This document shows, in pieces, positions 21,634-34,290 of a DNA stretch of 64,000 bases. The notes beneath the pieces are model-generated. The model saw only the letters and a program-made list of their open reading frames with translations, searched no databases and was not told the origin of the DNA. The DNA is from Vanrija pseudolonga (taxonomy: Eukaryota; Basidiomycota; Tremellomycetes; Trichosporonales; Trichosporonaceae), in assembly GCF_020906515.1 (NCBI RefSeq), contig NC_085850.1, positions 3,224,001 to 3,288,000 of the forward strand, read 5' to 3'. Position 1 is the stretch's first letter, and each line of letters begins with the position of its first letter. The position numbers and the translations under genes are program-made.

Positions 21634-24600
21634 CTATCGCAGCGCGTCGGCAAACTTTGCACCCAGCCGCCCAAGCTTGGTCTTGGGGGGCGTTGAGCGG
21701 CCCATGGCGCGTCTGGCGCGCGCATCAGCCTCGGCGGTAGAGTAGCCAGCTTGGCGCTGCTGCTCGGCAAGTAGCGCCTGGAACTTTATCAGGCGCTCCT
21801 GTTCCTCCTCTGCGCTTCTGACGGGCTGCAGCTGCGTGTATGGGATGTGGGTGTTGGACCGGCTGGCAGCCAGAGACCGCTTGCTTGTATTGCGGCCGGC
21901 GTATGTAGAGACCTCGATAGCCGATCCGGCAATCGCTGATCGCTGAGCCCAGTCATTGTTGATCTCCTCCTCAGGAACAGGCCCAAAGTCGGATGATCCA
22001 CGCGCACTGGCCTTCTCGGCGTGCAGCGTGAGGGTGCCGATAACAGATCGGGGGCGGCCGTTATTGAGCGAGCTAAGCGACGCAGCACGAGTGAGCTTGC
22101 TCGAGGCGCCATTGGTACTGCGCAGAGTTTCGAGAGCGTCATGCTGCTGCGCGCCCATGGACGTCTCAACAATGATTGGAGCCGTTGTTGGGGTCACGTC
22201 GCCATAGTGTGCCGACTCTGTCGACAGACGCGAGGCCTCGCTGTCGCTGGAGAGTTCGGGGGTGACAAGCTCGTCCTCGGGCAACGCGGGCAGCGTCGCC
22301 GTCTTGCTCGGGGTTGTCACAATCGACATGGGCCTGGCCGACAAGTGAGAAGTCATGACGGGCGACGACTCGCGCGAGATGATTTGCGAGTCGCGGTGCG
22401 ACTCTGACGGCGTACGAGGGTACGACGAAGTCGCCTCAGAGTTGGTGGGGCTCGAGGCGCGCAGAGTGCCGTCGGTGAGAGGCGTGACAGGAGTAAGGGG
22501 CGCGTCCTGGGTGCTTGGCCGAACGGGCAGCGGCTGCTGCGGGGGCGGGAGCATGGGAGGAAGGTTGGCACGACGAACACGTCCGCTTCCAGGTGTAGGT
22601 GCGGGACCAAGTGTCGCCGTGGATCCAAGCTGTACGCTGTTCGGCGCAGTCAGCGGCCTAGGGCCAAGGATGCGCGGTGGCCGAGCTGGAGGACAGCTGT
22701 TGATGTCGAGCGCGTCGAGCAGGCGGTGCATTCTGGGGTCCTCTGTGAGCTCGAGGGGTGGCTCAGGGCGGGCCTTGCGCACGTCCTCTGGGACAGTGAA
22801 CGAGTCGGACCGAGCGCGGCTGGTGGGCACCTCGTCCGCGGTTGGCATCTCCCCATCAGTGACGGGCATCGGCGGGGTGATGGGAGCGACGGAAGACGAT
22901 GTCGATCCGGGTGAATCAGACTGAGCCGACTTTGCCGACTTCATCGACTTGACCGATCTCATCGACATGAACGATTTTCTCCCACCAACGGCATGTGTAG
23001 CACGAGTGCCATTGGTCTCGACCGAGAGCCGGCCGTTATTGCCGTTTGACTGGCGTTTGCCGTCGGTAGATCCGTTGACGTCCGCGCTGTCGCGGTGACC
23101 GCCATGCCCAGCGGTGGCGTTTGAGTGCATACCTGTCGCGCCCGAGGCTGCGCTGTGGACCGACTGGTGACGGGCATGAGGGCCATTGCCGCTAGGTCCA
23201 TTGTCGGCACCGTCCGGGTGAGTACCTGATCCGCCACGACGAGCATTGCCTCCAAGCCGTGTCCGGCCACCTCCCTCCTTGGCCTGGTTGATGAGGTGAA
23301 GGGCCCTGATCTGCAGGTTGCGCTCTGCCGCGAGAGTAGCAACCTCGTACACGCCGAGGGCGATCGTTGGGTCGAGGCGAGAGTGGAGGGCGTGGACAAC
23401 AAGCTGTCGCAGGCGCTCAATCTTGTATTGCTTGGCGAGGAAGAGGAGGGCGGTGAGGACAGGTGAGCGCGTCTGCAGTGGTGTCGCAAGGGAGAGAGTG
23501 TAGAAGTACTGGATCAGGGCAACGCAAACCGGCAGAGGCTCTGGGAGGTGAAGTCCGTCGGGACCAAGGCGGGCGGGACTGAGCGACCCTAGTAGTGCGT
23601 CGTTGATATCCAGGGAAGCGGGGGCCGTGTCCATCACGGCCTCCTCTGTCTTCTGCTTGAGCAGCTCGAGCTGGTCTGCGAACCAGGGCCAGCGCTCGGT
23701 GAGAATCTTGATGGAGCACGCTATCCTGCGTCCGTCATCGCTGATGACCTCAAAGTCGGAGACGAGCTTCTCGTCAAGCATTGTCAGGCCAGTGTTCTGG
23801 GTGCGGGGCGAAAGCGCGATTGCTGGTGGACGGTAGATACCGTATGCCTCGAGCTCGACGACGGCGACGTGGTCAAGGTTGACGGCACGGCGTCCATAGT
23901 CGGCTGCCAGGTCCGAGCCGTGGTTGCCAAAGACGAGGACCTGTCCGCGCTCGGGGAGAACGATAGCGCGGTTCCAGCTTCCGGTCTGGAGAATCTCTGG
24001 CTCAATGTGCGTCCACTTCATAGTGATGAGGTCGAGGGTCCAGATGGAAAACTGGGCAGACGTGCTGGCCAAGTAGAGACCGCAAAGGACAAAGTGGTGA
24101 CCGACGATACCGGCCGAGGGAAAACGAAGGCCTGGTGGCATTGTTGGTCCGGCCATCTTGGTCTGCAAGTCCTCCATGGTCCAGTCTGGTGGGGGGATAA
24201 TCTTCTCGGAAGGGGGGTTGAGTGTATCCGTGTCGCCGTCGCGGGGCACAATGACCTCGAGCTCGCGACGGACCTTTGCAAAGTCGTAGTTTGAGTAGCA
24301 CCAGATTTCGCCTCCGCCGCCCTGCTCCTCCATCGAGTAAGGGAGCGCCTGCATGCCTGTGACGGTGTGGGGGTCGGCGGGGATGATGACGCGGTGGGTC
24401 GACGAGACGGCGACAGAGCGGTAGGCTCCCTTTGAGTGCAAGCCGTGGGTTTCAGGCTGCCGTGTCTTGGCAACCCATACCCCGCGGGCGAGGTCGTAGA
24501 CGTTCATTTCGTAAATCCAGGTGTTGTCGGTGCGCTGGCCGCCCCAAACGATGAGGTTGCCTCTGGAGACGGCAGACAGGTGGGCGTACCGGGCCTGGGG

Positions 24601-25100
24601 TAGCAACAGGGGGTCTTGCGACGACTGCGATGCCGAGGTTGGCATGCCTTCAGCGAGTCCGAGGCCCAGGCCGCCTTCGGGGGAGGGCTGTGGTAGCCAT
24701 TTCCTTGAGCGACAGTCGAAGAACCAGATGTCCGAGTGAACCTCATGAACCAAGTCCGAGTCGCTCATCCCTCCAAAGCACACGAGCTTGTCTTGCCAAA
24801 CCTCCATCGAGTGGAAGTATCGTGGTCCTGGTCCATGTCCAGCATTGAGACGGGACCACGTCAAAGTGGTGAGATCCAACGCCCACATCTCGGACGTTAA
24901 CCTGCGCAGGGAGACGACCTTGCCGCCAAAAAGGAAGAGGGTCGGCGGGGATGGTATTGGCGAGAGGGTGATTGATGGTCCCTACGTCGGTGTCAGTAAC
25001 ATCCTAGCCCGATTACTGGCATCGCACTCACGGTGAGCGGGAGCGGGACCTCGCCCTTTGCGGGCTCAAAGGCGCTTGCGAGCGCTCCGACGTCTGTCAT
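21634..25100 (-). CDS. Kelch-repeat and BTB protein, Ral2-like
   Basis: Two exons (intron 24982-25031) give 1138 residues. Residues about 30-400 hold kelch blades: FLFGGKVVSL, MWALDLTTLTWSRL, PRYFHSMEVWQDKLVCFGG, LIVWGGQRTDNTWIYEMNVYDL and SIWTLDLITMKWTHIEP. A BTB-like segment follows: SDFEVISDDGRRIACSIKILTERWPWFADQ, with later helices PVCVALIQYFYTLSL and LTALLFLAKQYKIERLRQLV. The last 550 residues are low-complexity and rich in Ser, Thr and Pro. In fission yeast Ral2 has this kelch-then-BTB order and acts upstream of Ras1, so a role in Ras activation and morphogenesis is plausible but inferred. The upstream region is unusually long (25.1-28.0 kb). Confidence 0.78.
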
Positions 25101-28022
25101 GGTGGCGGGGAGGCCGGGAGGCCGATGTGTCGAGAGAAAGCAAGAAGAGGATGTGGTATCGAGCAGTGATCGCGGTGTCGTTATTGCTGATGCCGTGCGT
25201 TCGGCTGTTGCGCGCTCGCTGTTCGCCTGGGCTGGTGGGGCTGGTGGGCGGGGCGCAGGCGCAGGGGTAAGGGGTCGGCGACGGAGCAACTGTCTCGGAC
25301 GTCAGCGGATGGCGGCGATGGCTAGAAGCAATGGCAGATGGGGGGTGAGGGAAGGAGGTCGAGATGGAGTGAGGCAGCGACGACAAGTCAACTGTGCTTC
25401 CCGGTCTGTCTTGCCTCGTTGTCTGCAAGTCTGCCTCTCTCGTCAAGCAACAGCCCACGCGCGCGCAGGTCGTCAGACTTTTCCCGGCAGAGCAGAGCAG
25501 AGCAGAGCACGAGCAGCGGGCCCGTCCTGTCCTGTCCCTTTGTCTGCCGTCCGAGCCCGCTGGCTGCAGCTGTTACCGGGTCGGGCAAACGTGATTGGCA
25601 GCAGCGTGCGCGATGGCGTCGAGGATGCGCGCACGGATACAAAGGGGGCGTGGCGTGCAGAGGGCGACGACTTACAGAGACTGGCAGCTGTTAGGCCGAG
25701 ATTGACGCAGAGATGGCGGGGGAGGGAGCAGGAGCCAGGGGGTGGGGGCCGAGCGTCGTTGAGCAAGTGGAAAGGAGGTGAGATGGTGGTGGGGGGGAGG
25801 TGTCGTCGCCGGCCTGTGCTCTAGCTCGCTCGTGTTGGCGGGTCGCGAACAGTCTCCTTGCGGCTGTTGGTGTGATGCGGCGACCGAGATCTCGCCCACT
25901 CGTCGAAAGGAGGAGGAGGAGGAGGAGCTGGGCGTGACGGCGAGGTCGTGGTGGTGGTATCGAGCAGAGAGCAGCAGCTACACGGACAGAGAGAAAGGAT
26001 ACAGTGAGCGATTGAGCGGCGGCGATGATGGATGTGGTGTCGAGCAAGCAGCAAGTGGGCCCTATGGTACAGAAAGGCTGCTGCCGTTACCTCGACGAGT
26101 CGGATTGGAGCGAACGAGCGAGCGAGCGGCAGAGGCAGGGGAGGGCCGCGAGACACTCTGGGAATGAATGAGCTGATCGTCGAGAGCAGAGTGGTGTGGT
26201 GGTGGTGGTGCTGCTGCTGCTGCTGCCTGCCTGCACGTCGTCTGTATGATGCGCTGGCTGGTCCGAACCCTCAACTCTCTCCCTGACTTGAATGGCACTC
26301 TTGGTCTCCGCGCAAGAAGGACGATTTGCTCCCTGGGATGGGGGGTTGGTTGTTCCGTCGTCGTGCGTCGTGCGTGCATCGTGGTGTCGCTCGCTGGCGA
26401 CTCTCGGTCGTCCCTGAGGCACCAGGCCAACTGTTCAGGCGTGCGTGACGCACCCAGCCAAGGCAAGGCCACGGCTGTTGACATTTTTGCTTTGCCTGGC
26501 CCTCGGCTCCCGCAGCCTCCACTGGAATGTGGCAACGCATTACGACGCCACAGCCGCAAGTTTCGTCGGTGGCACCCTGACTTGGCTACCTGGCTGCCTG
26601 GCTGCCCAGCAGCTCATGGCCGAGCTGCCCTCTCCCCTCTGCATGCGGGAAGCCCGGCCCAGGATGCCAACAGAAGAACACTCAGGGAAAACACGCCGTC
26701 ACACATGAGCCGCCGCCATCGAGTGCATCTCGCCAGCGATTGCATTGATCGGGGCGCTCGCTCGCTCACGGTTGCGGATGCGGCTCCTAGCTAGCAAGTA
26801 GTAGTACGCACCACCAATGCATCCTCCGTATCCGAAACCAACACAACGCCTCCCACCGGCGACTCGGAGAGGGGAAGTAGCAAAAGAGGTACGGGGCCTG
26901 GTGGCGCGCGAAAGGGGAAAGCGGAGGGCAGGAGCGAGGATGCATACAGACCGTAGCGAGCCAGCAACACGTCGAGCAACCAACGACAATGCACCGAGAG
27001 AGCGACGACGCAAACAAATAAAACCCCCCCGCGCATGCATCACACACCAACCTCCGCCATCCTCACCATCAATCACTGGTGCCGACGCCCGACGCCTCCG
27101 GGACACATGCGGGTTAGGGTCCTGTGATCCTAGGCGAGATTAAGGTGCGGCTCGGTCTGGGTGGGCGGGGTCGCGGTGCGCATGCCTGCAATGTTCCGGT
27201 GAGCGAGACAGACAATGTGTAGAGTCAATTGCGAGGCGGCGTGCGGCGCGCGTTACCGAGGCCAGAGGATGCTACTACATAGCCTGTCGACGCCGCGTCG
27301 TGGGCTGCCGCGGCTCGCTCGTTGGCCTCGTTGGCCGCGCACCAACGTGACTGCCTTTGGCGCCGCCCCCGCCCCCCGCCCCGTCGCCCACAATAACAAC
27401 CAGGCCCAAACCAGATCGCGGACAAAAAAGCTTGTCGTCCACGAGGCTTGACGGCTTGACGGCGTGCGCCGCAGGGCCGCCTCGCATTCATCCCCCACTT
27501 CCGCGCGCGTCATTGTCCCCCGCCCGCGACACACATCGTCATCGCCTGAGCCAGCCAGCCAGCAGTAGCCGTGCCATGTCGTTTAATGTGTTGCAAGCAA
27601 CAGCATTGCATTGATGCGTGCCGCCGCAGTAAGTAATCAACTACGCCCTGCGCATCCTCTCTGCAACGCCGAGGCACACACCTACCTCAACCTACCCCCA
27701 CGCGCCATGTCGGCAGCCGTGACGAGAGTCTGCCGTTACGGCTGTCATCTCTCCGACTGGTTCACCTCCGACATGGCCACAACCGTGATCATGACAGCAT
27801 GCCCGGCACTATAGGTTGTCGACCCTGCAACCCGATCCCCTACCCATCCATAGGGATGTCGTCTGTCGTCCCACACTCAAGCTGTACATTGCGTCCGGTT
27901 CTGCTGGAATGCAAAGGATACGAGATTACAACGAGATGGGACCGCTCCGCGCCCATCCAACAGACATGACCGGCTCCCGCGACGGCCCCCTCCCTCTTTC
28001 AGACTCTTGACGACGACAAGCA
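25101..28022. other. 2.9 kb gene-free region upstream of the kelch/BTB gene
   Basis: No gene is supported on either strand. It contains GTGGTATCGAGCA at 25153-25165 and 25954-25966, and GTGGTGTCGAGCA at 26034-26046. There is a GAGGAG tract near 25910-25935, a CTGCTG run near 26208-26225 and many AGCAGAGCAGAGCA units near 25487-25515. Directly before the kelch start it may be a long 5' leader or promoter of that gene. The right part (26.7-28.0 kb) shows nothing beyond simple repeats and the 3' flank of the ubiquitin protease. Confidence 0.5.
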
Positions 28023-31000
28023 TCACGACGCCTGAACCCGCTTGTAGAACCTAAAGTAGACTGGGTCAGAAATGTGTGGCGGCATTGTGGCAGGCAATGT
28101 GAACTCACAAAATGTAGGCAGGTCGGGACTGTTGCCGTTATTAGACAATAGAAACGAATGATTAGCAAACGGATCGATCCTAGCCGAGATCACATTACGT
28201 ACCACCACGTCGACCTCACGAGCAGGCTGCACCCTGCTGTCTTCGCAGAACATCCACTGATCAGACGAGCGCACAAAGGCGGTGTCTAAAGTAATGTCAG
28301 CACACGTCCCCCCGTCCCTGCCCACGCTGCACTCACAGTGTCCGCTGGAAAGTGTGCCCATGTGGTTGCTCACGCCGTAAAGGTCATACTTGAACGGCCC
28401 GATCTGTGTCCGGGGGTCGTCCAGGTCCTCTGTGCCAGTCGGCTGTCGGACTGGTACATAGCGCGACAGGTCGAGGTTGGTAAGCGGGAAGATGACCGGT
28501 GTCTCCGACTTGTTCCAAAAGCGTCCGCCGTTGACAGGGATGAAGCGCTTAAGCTGGATAAGAAGGACAGGCGGTAGCCGCACAAGCGTTAGGGTCTTGG
28601 ACGCTCTTCGGTTGACCTTGCAACGAGGGCAGAACCTGTTCGTGTTAGCAGAGTTGCTAGATTGGTCGCCAAGTGCATGTGGAGCGCGGGGGCTGGCGAG
28701 TAACCAAGGTGACTTTCACACCCAGTCCAAAAGTGCGGTTGTAGGCACGGAGAAAGAGGCACATTCAGGGACACACAACCGGGCTAAACGATGAAGGTGA
28801 AGGGGTAAAGCACGAGTCGCGTTTTATGCAACTGTTAACGTCGGCTGTCTCACCATTTCTCGTCACCATCCAGGATTTCGGGCTTGACAAACTGGTCGAA
28901 CAGCTCAGGCAAGACTACCTTGCTCTTGGTCGTTGGGAGGTCCAGAGTGAGCCACTGGAAAGAGTCGTATACAGTCGACGTCTGAGACACGTTAATCATT
29001 TACCAAAGTTATGGTTTCGCTTCGTGCCTTCGGCGCAACTCACCTTGTGGCACGTCAAGCATTCCATCCGGTTCATGTACTGGCCCTGGAAGAGGTCGAC
29101 GATCAAACTGTCGTTGCGCATCTTGTAGATTTGCCATTCCTTGTCGCTGGCAATCTGTGGTGGCAGGGTCTCGAGTGCTGCTTCGCGCTCCGGGGTCATC
29201 TCAATCGGCTTGGGTCGAGTCTTGATCCTGTTAAGATCTTCGTGCAATCCGTCCATGACGAACGACAGGAACTCTTGCGAATCATGCTGCTCAGAGCCGG
29301 CGAAATCGCTCTTGAAGTTGATGATGGATTTCTAAGCAGATGTCAGCGAACAGGCCGCTGTGGCTCCTCGTCTCACTCACCCTAAATGTGATTGGCGACA
29401 AGAAGGTATAGTTCTCTCCCCAGAGTGCACCGAGGAGCTCGGCAAAAGCATGTGCAAGGTCACCCTTTGTACCGAGGGGGTTGTACACGTTGATGTCCCG
29501 CTTGTACCGCCCGTCGAGGAAGTATCGTGCAAAGGGTAGTGTAGCGCTCAGACACTGAACAGTCGAGTTCATGTAGCAGGTGCTGGATGTCAGCTGCTAT
29601 CCAAACATGGGGACTTACTTTCCCAGATTCTTCAAACCCGTCAGGCCAAGCTTGGTGTTGCGCCAGTAGCGCACCCCGTAGTTTGGAGCAAGCTGGTCAA
29701 CGCTTCGAGTCGACACGGTCCTCGGCATCGGCCTCGGGTCTTGGCGTTCCAGGCTGTGAGTTGCGACCGCGGGCGGTGGCTGCGGCACCTGTGCCAGGGC
29801 ATGAGGCTGGGGGTAGTCGATCGACGGCCGTGACGTGGTGGTATGTCCCGAGTATCCTTGGCTGTCCAAGTATCCGCTCTGTCGTCGTGCCCCGGCGCCG
29901 GGATGGATCGAGGCCCGTGGTGGTGGGGCGATAGCAGACGGCGCGTTGTATGACGAGATCGACGCAGAAGACGCGTGAGACGTACGCGGTAGCGATGGGG
30001 ACTGGGCCGGTCGAGAAGCGTCATACCCTGCGTATGCAAGACTCGAAATTGATGCCGATGAAGCGTGCGCGCCAGTCATCGACTGAGGAGTGGAATGGGC
30101 AAACTTCGAAGTCAGTAGGCTATCTCAGCATCCACCTACGTTCTCGGTGATGCCCCTCGCATACTGCGACGACTGGTGGTAAGCCGGCGCTTCGCGGCTC
30201 TGCTTCTTTGCCAGAAGATCTGCGTTCGTCCTGTTCCCAACGGGCTTCGGTCCACTAAAACGTTGTCAGCGGAGCCTCAAAGTCAACACTCACAGTGGTA
30301 CGGGTCCGTGGCCATTCGTCTTGGGGTTGTAGGGCCGACTTTGCTGCTGCTGCGCCAGTTGGTGCTGCTGCATCGAAGCCTTCTGTCTGGCCATGATGAA
30401 CTTGACCCAGCCCTCAAAGCCGCCGATGAGCATTGCCGGGAATCGCGGCAAAGTCTTTCTAAACTCATTCTCGCCAATGATGGACCAGAGCCTGGAGATG
30501 GGAGTTGGAGGCTCGCCCTTCTTCGGGAACGTAGTTGAACGTTTATCGTACAGCACAACCAAGTCGTACTTGTGTCGGTTCTGGAACGCGAGTTGCTGCG
30601 CTTGAGGGGACAGCGACATGGCGTCCTCGAGCTGCGTCGAGGTGAGTCTGCCACGAGTCAGCCAATCATCCTGCCTTGTCCTACTCACCCATCACGCGCC
30701 AGGACGGTGGGGTCAATCCAGATAACGTTGATCTTGGCTCCGCGTGCAACATACTCGGCGCCAACATAGCCGGTCGAGTATTCTTTCTCGTCTCTCACAT
30801 CAAGAAGAAGCACGTCAATAGACGAGTTGAGGAAGTAGCTCCTCAGCGTCTCGGGTGTGATGGCGTTGGTGATGGGGAATTCTGGCTTTCCGAGCTGAGC
30901 AGGCGCGAACCCGGGAGCTTGGGACTCCGTCTGCGAAGGCCCTGGCCTGCTGTTGGAAGGGGACACGGCCGCAGATCCTGCTCCTGCCCCGGCCCTGCCG

Positions 31001-33028
31001 TTGGATGACGAGCTCGCAGGGTTGATCACATTTCCGCTGACCTTTGGCGACGGGAATGCCACTGGGACAGATCCCCGATGGCCATGAGCAGCGTCTGGCG
31101 CAGAGCTGGATGGTGTCGAAGGTGACATCGCTGGCCCCGCTGTTCTTGGCTCGGGCATCTTGATCACCGGATCGGGCATGCTGGCTGCAGGAGCAGGAGG
31201 TGCGACTGACGCGGGAGCTTCGCCCAGCGGGGACTCATCTGGTGGCGACGAGGCCAGAATCCCTTTGTCGCTGACGATTGGCGTGCTGGCCGGGCGCTTG
31301 AGGTCGACGTAGAGGTCAGGACTAGGCGGGGATGGGAACGCCTCGACATCGTGGAGGCTGTCGGCCGGGGCGGGTGGTGGTGGCAGTGCAGACTTCGGCT
31401 CTTCGCGGCCGGGGAGGTGGGATGGGACTGATGGGAGTGTGGGGAAGGCGGGGAGATCCGGAAACGACGGCAAGTCGTCGAGAACGGGGCTTTTAGTAGA
31501 GGATGCCGATGCCGGTGCCGGTGTGGTATCACTCAAGCCCAGCGAGGGGACAGACGGGAGGGCATCCTCAAACTGCTTGCCGAAGTTGTCGAGGGAAGGG
31601 AAATTCGCCTCAAAGTCGCCGAGGTCGTCACGCGGTACGGGCGAGACACTCGGCACTGGTGACAGCCCACGCGGTGCTGGCGACGGCAATGGACGAGGAC
31701 CGCTCGGGCTTGACGGGCGATGGGGCAGAGCTGCAGGGATCTTGGGCGGGCTCGTCAGCGGTGTGGAGTCGAGGAGCCCCTTCGTCGAGCTCGATGACGG
31801 GAAGGACGACAGCTGTGGGCGGGGGCTCGGATCGGCCACTGGCGATGGCTGCTTCGTCGGGCTCGAGGGGCGAATGACCGGAATGGACGCAGATGTGGGA
31901 ACCGTGCCGCTGCTGACGCTTCCTCCAGTCGCGACCGACTTGAGCGAGTGGCTCGAAGCACCTGTCTGCTGCGCGGCGACGTGGAGCCCGTTGGCGACTG
32001 GCGGCGAGCGTGCAAGACTGCTGGACGCCGACACGCTCGAGGTTGGGCGGTGTGCGGTTGTCGACACTGGAGGAGGCATAGCTGATGACGAGGAGCCGGT
32101 GCTGATGCTGACTGTTGGTTCGGGGCTCGTCCCAGTCGCGGCTGCGGACGCCGCCCCATTCCGCGCAGCACCGAATCCGCTTGCACCGCCGCCCCCGCTA
32201 CCGACGGTCGCGCTGGTAGTCGAGGCTGATCTTGAGTGGGACACAAAATCTCTGCTGATGCGCTTGGACCCGCTTCCGACATCCATTCCGCGGCCGCTCA
32301 GAGCCTTCATGCGATCGGCGATGGAGCCGCCAGCCTCTTCGTCCAACGACGGTGATGGAGCAGGCGCGTGGCTGCGATAACGCGTCAGCACTGGATAACC
32401 ATGACAATGAAAGTGGAAGGGCCTGCCCCTCCCGGTATGAGCAGCTTCTGCGACCGCCAGAATCCAAAACTCGGTGGAAGCGGCCCCGCCGCCCAAGTCA
32501 GTCAACGCTTACCTGTCTGCTCCTACCGTGCGGCTCGACGCAGGGACTGGCCTGTAGCGCATGAGCACCGCTACATGATGATTTCCAGTCGAGGTACTCA
32601 CGAGGTTGGTTCGGACAGAGCCCGCTTGAGCTCTTCTTTGAGCGTCGTGGCCTTCTGCACGGCCGCCTCCCATGTCTTTTGTGGTGTGTCAGCTGGGCTC
32701 CGACGCCATGCGACGCAACACGTACGGGCTTGAACTCGCTGACACGCGTCGCCCAGCGGGGGTCAGCCGCCTTGGCTTCCTTTGTGCCAGGGTGGAAGAG
32801 GGCGTTCTTGTAGGCAGTGGCAAGCTGGGTGTACTCGACGAACAGGGTGGCCTTGCTCCCGCGGCGGTCGGCTTGGCGCGCCGCCTCGGCGTGCTGGAGG
32901 GCGAGCTCGAACCATTGCTTGGGCGTGCGGTCGCCGACCGGCAACACGTCTGCGGCTGCGACTCGGAGCTGGTCATACGACATCGAGTCGTAGGCGGCCC
33001 GCGCCGTGGGGATGGAGGATCGGGACAT
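28023..33028 (-). CDS. Ubiquitin-specific protease, Doa4/USP8 type (MIT-like, rhodanese, UCH)
   Basis: Fourteen exons encode about 1366 residues. Introns are 32676-32725, 32552-32601, 32372-32512, 30648-30688, 30255-30293, 30104-30139, 29583-29618, 29332-29380, 28982-29043, 28853-28636, 28286-28336, 28129-28202 and 28051-28108. Residues 1-125 are a helical USP8-dimer/MIT-like region (WFELALQHAEAA..., YTQLATAYKNALF). A long Ser/Pro-rich linker leads to a rhodanese-like domain (about 640-800; VLLLDVRDEKEYSTGYV, PAMLIGGFEGW). The USP domain follows: Cys box GLKNLGNTCYMNS (Cys1020), zinc CxxC pairs ECLTCHK and FCPRCK, and His box SGHYTAFVRS (His1323). The protein ends SRPAYILFYKRVQAS, built from 20- and 28-nt coding exons. 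Relatives recycle ubiquitin at endosomes with ESCRT-III. Confidence 0.88.
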
Positions 33029-34290
33029 TGTCGTCGACGAGGTGTCTATGCGCGAGGCTCCAAGCCAATGTGTCTAGCGAGACATGGGGTGGGGTGCGAG
33101 TGTGCGGGGTCGATTGGGGGGCAGCGGGCTAGTGTTACCCGTGCCTATGCAGTCTAATTAGTGTTGTAGAGGAGAGATGGAGAGATTGAAGTGTAAGTAA
33201 GCCAAGAAGTCGTCGGCGGTGGGTTGGACACGAGCAGTGACGATGCGTATAGACCGAGTGGGACGAGCTGGCTGCTGGCCAGAAGGCACTGCACTGCAGC
33301 TGGCGGCTGCCCCGCCGCGCAACCCCGCCCACCAGCTTATGACGTTTTGTCTCCGCTTTCTAATCTTTGCTAATCAACAAGCCCTCCAAGACTAATCCAA
33401 TTAGACTTTTTACCCCGCAGCAGCACCACCACCGAGTCTAGGCTCTGCTTCGACTGCGGGCATGCACCGCGCTCGCATAAGCTGTACAAACAAGTCCGAC
33501 AATTGACAAGCTTGACAAGCGCCCAGATACATACGGTGCAGGTAAAGCAGAGTCTGATGCAATGCAGTGCATGAGTCAGACGACGCTACGCATCAAGGGC
33601 GTGCACTTGCACCATTGGACACTCCCAGTTCGCCGACGACGCGATAGGGGCGGGGCAGGGACGGCGACGGCGGCAGCGACGACGATGCGAGTCCCGCGCG
33701 CCATGGCCATGGGAATGGGCGCGAGGTACCCGCGACGCGACCATCGGCGTCACTCACTGTTGCGTGTGAGTGTGAGTGAAGGCGGGCGGAAGCTACTAAC
33801 TGCTGATGTGCATCTTGTCCAAATAGTCTTCTTGAATTCGGATCAATGGGTATCTTCCCTGCTCGTAAAACGCACTATGAGGCGGTCTGGGCACTGGCCG
33901 TGGTCGTTGTGCGTTTCTCGAGGTCGCAGTGCATTTGTGGGAAGGGGGGGCGCAGCTGGCAGAGGGCCTGGCCAGGCCATCGTGACGGCGCCGATCAGTG
34001 TGTCCGCAGTCGATGGTGGCACCCGCACGGCGCGCCGATCAATGCCCCACACACCACACACCACAACCCAAACACTGTTGCACATTCATAGCCGCTGCAA
34101 AACGCATCTAATATCCACGGCCATAGGACTCAGAAAATACCGCATCCCGTCCGATCTGCGAAGTCAAGCTGAGTACCGCCTAGTTAGTACCATGGTGGGG
34201 GACCACATGGGAATCCTGGGTGTCGTGGTTTTTGCCAGCGCGTGTTTTGGAGGAAGAAAAAGCGATTATGTAACGAGGTTCACCGTGGCA
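33029..34290. other. Upstream region of the ubiquitin protease; no gene seen
   Basis: A promoter-like region lies next to the protease start. An open frame of about 250 codons at 33562-34326 (plus) has no domain and a composition unlike neighbouring genes, so it is not called. Local AT content is higher than elsewhere around 33350-33420. Confidence 0.5.

Noticed and set aside
31439-32380. A 313-codon open frame on the plus strand
   Set aside because: It is the antisense shadow of the Ser/Pro-rich linker of the ubiquitin protease and has no domain.
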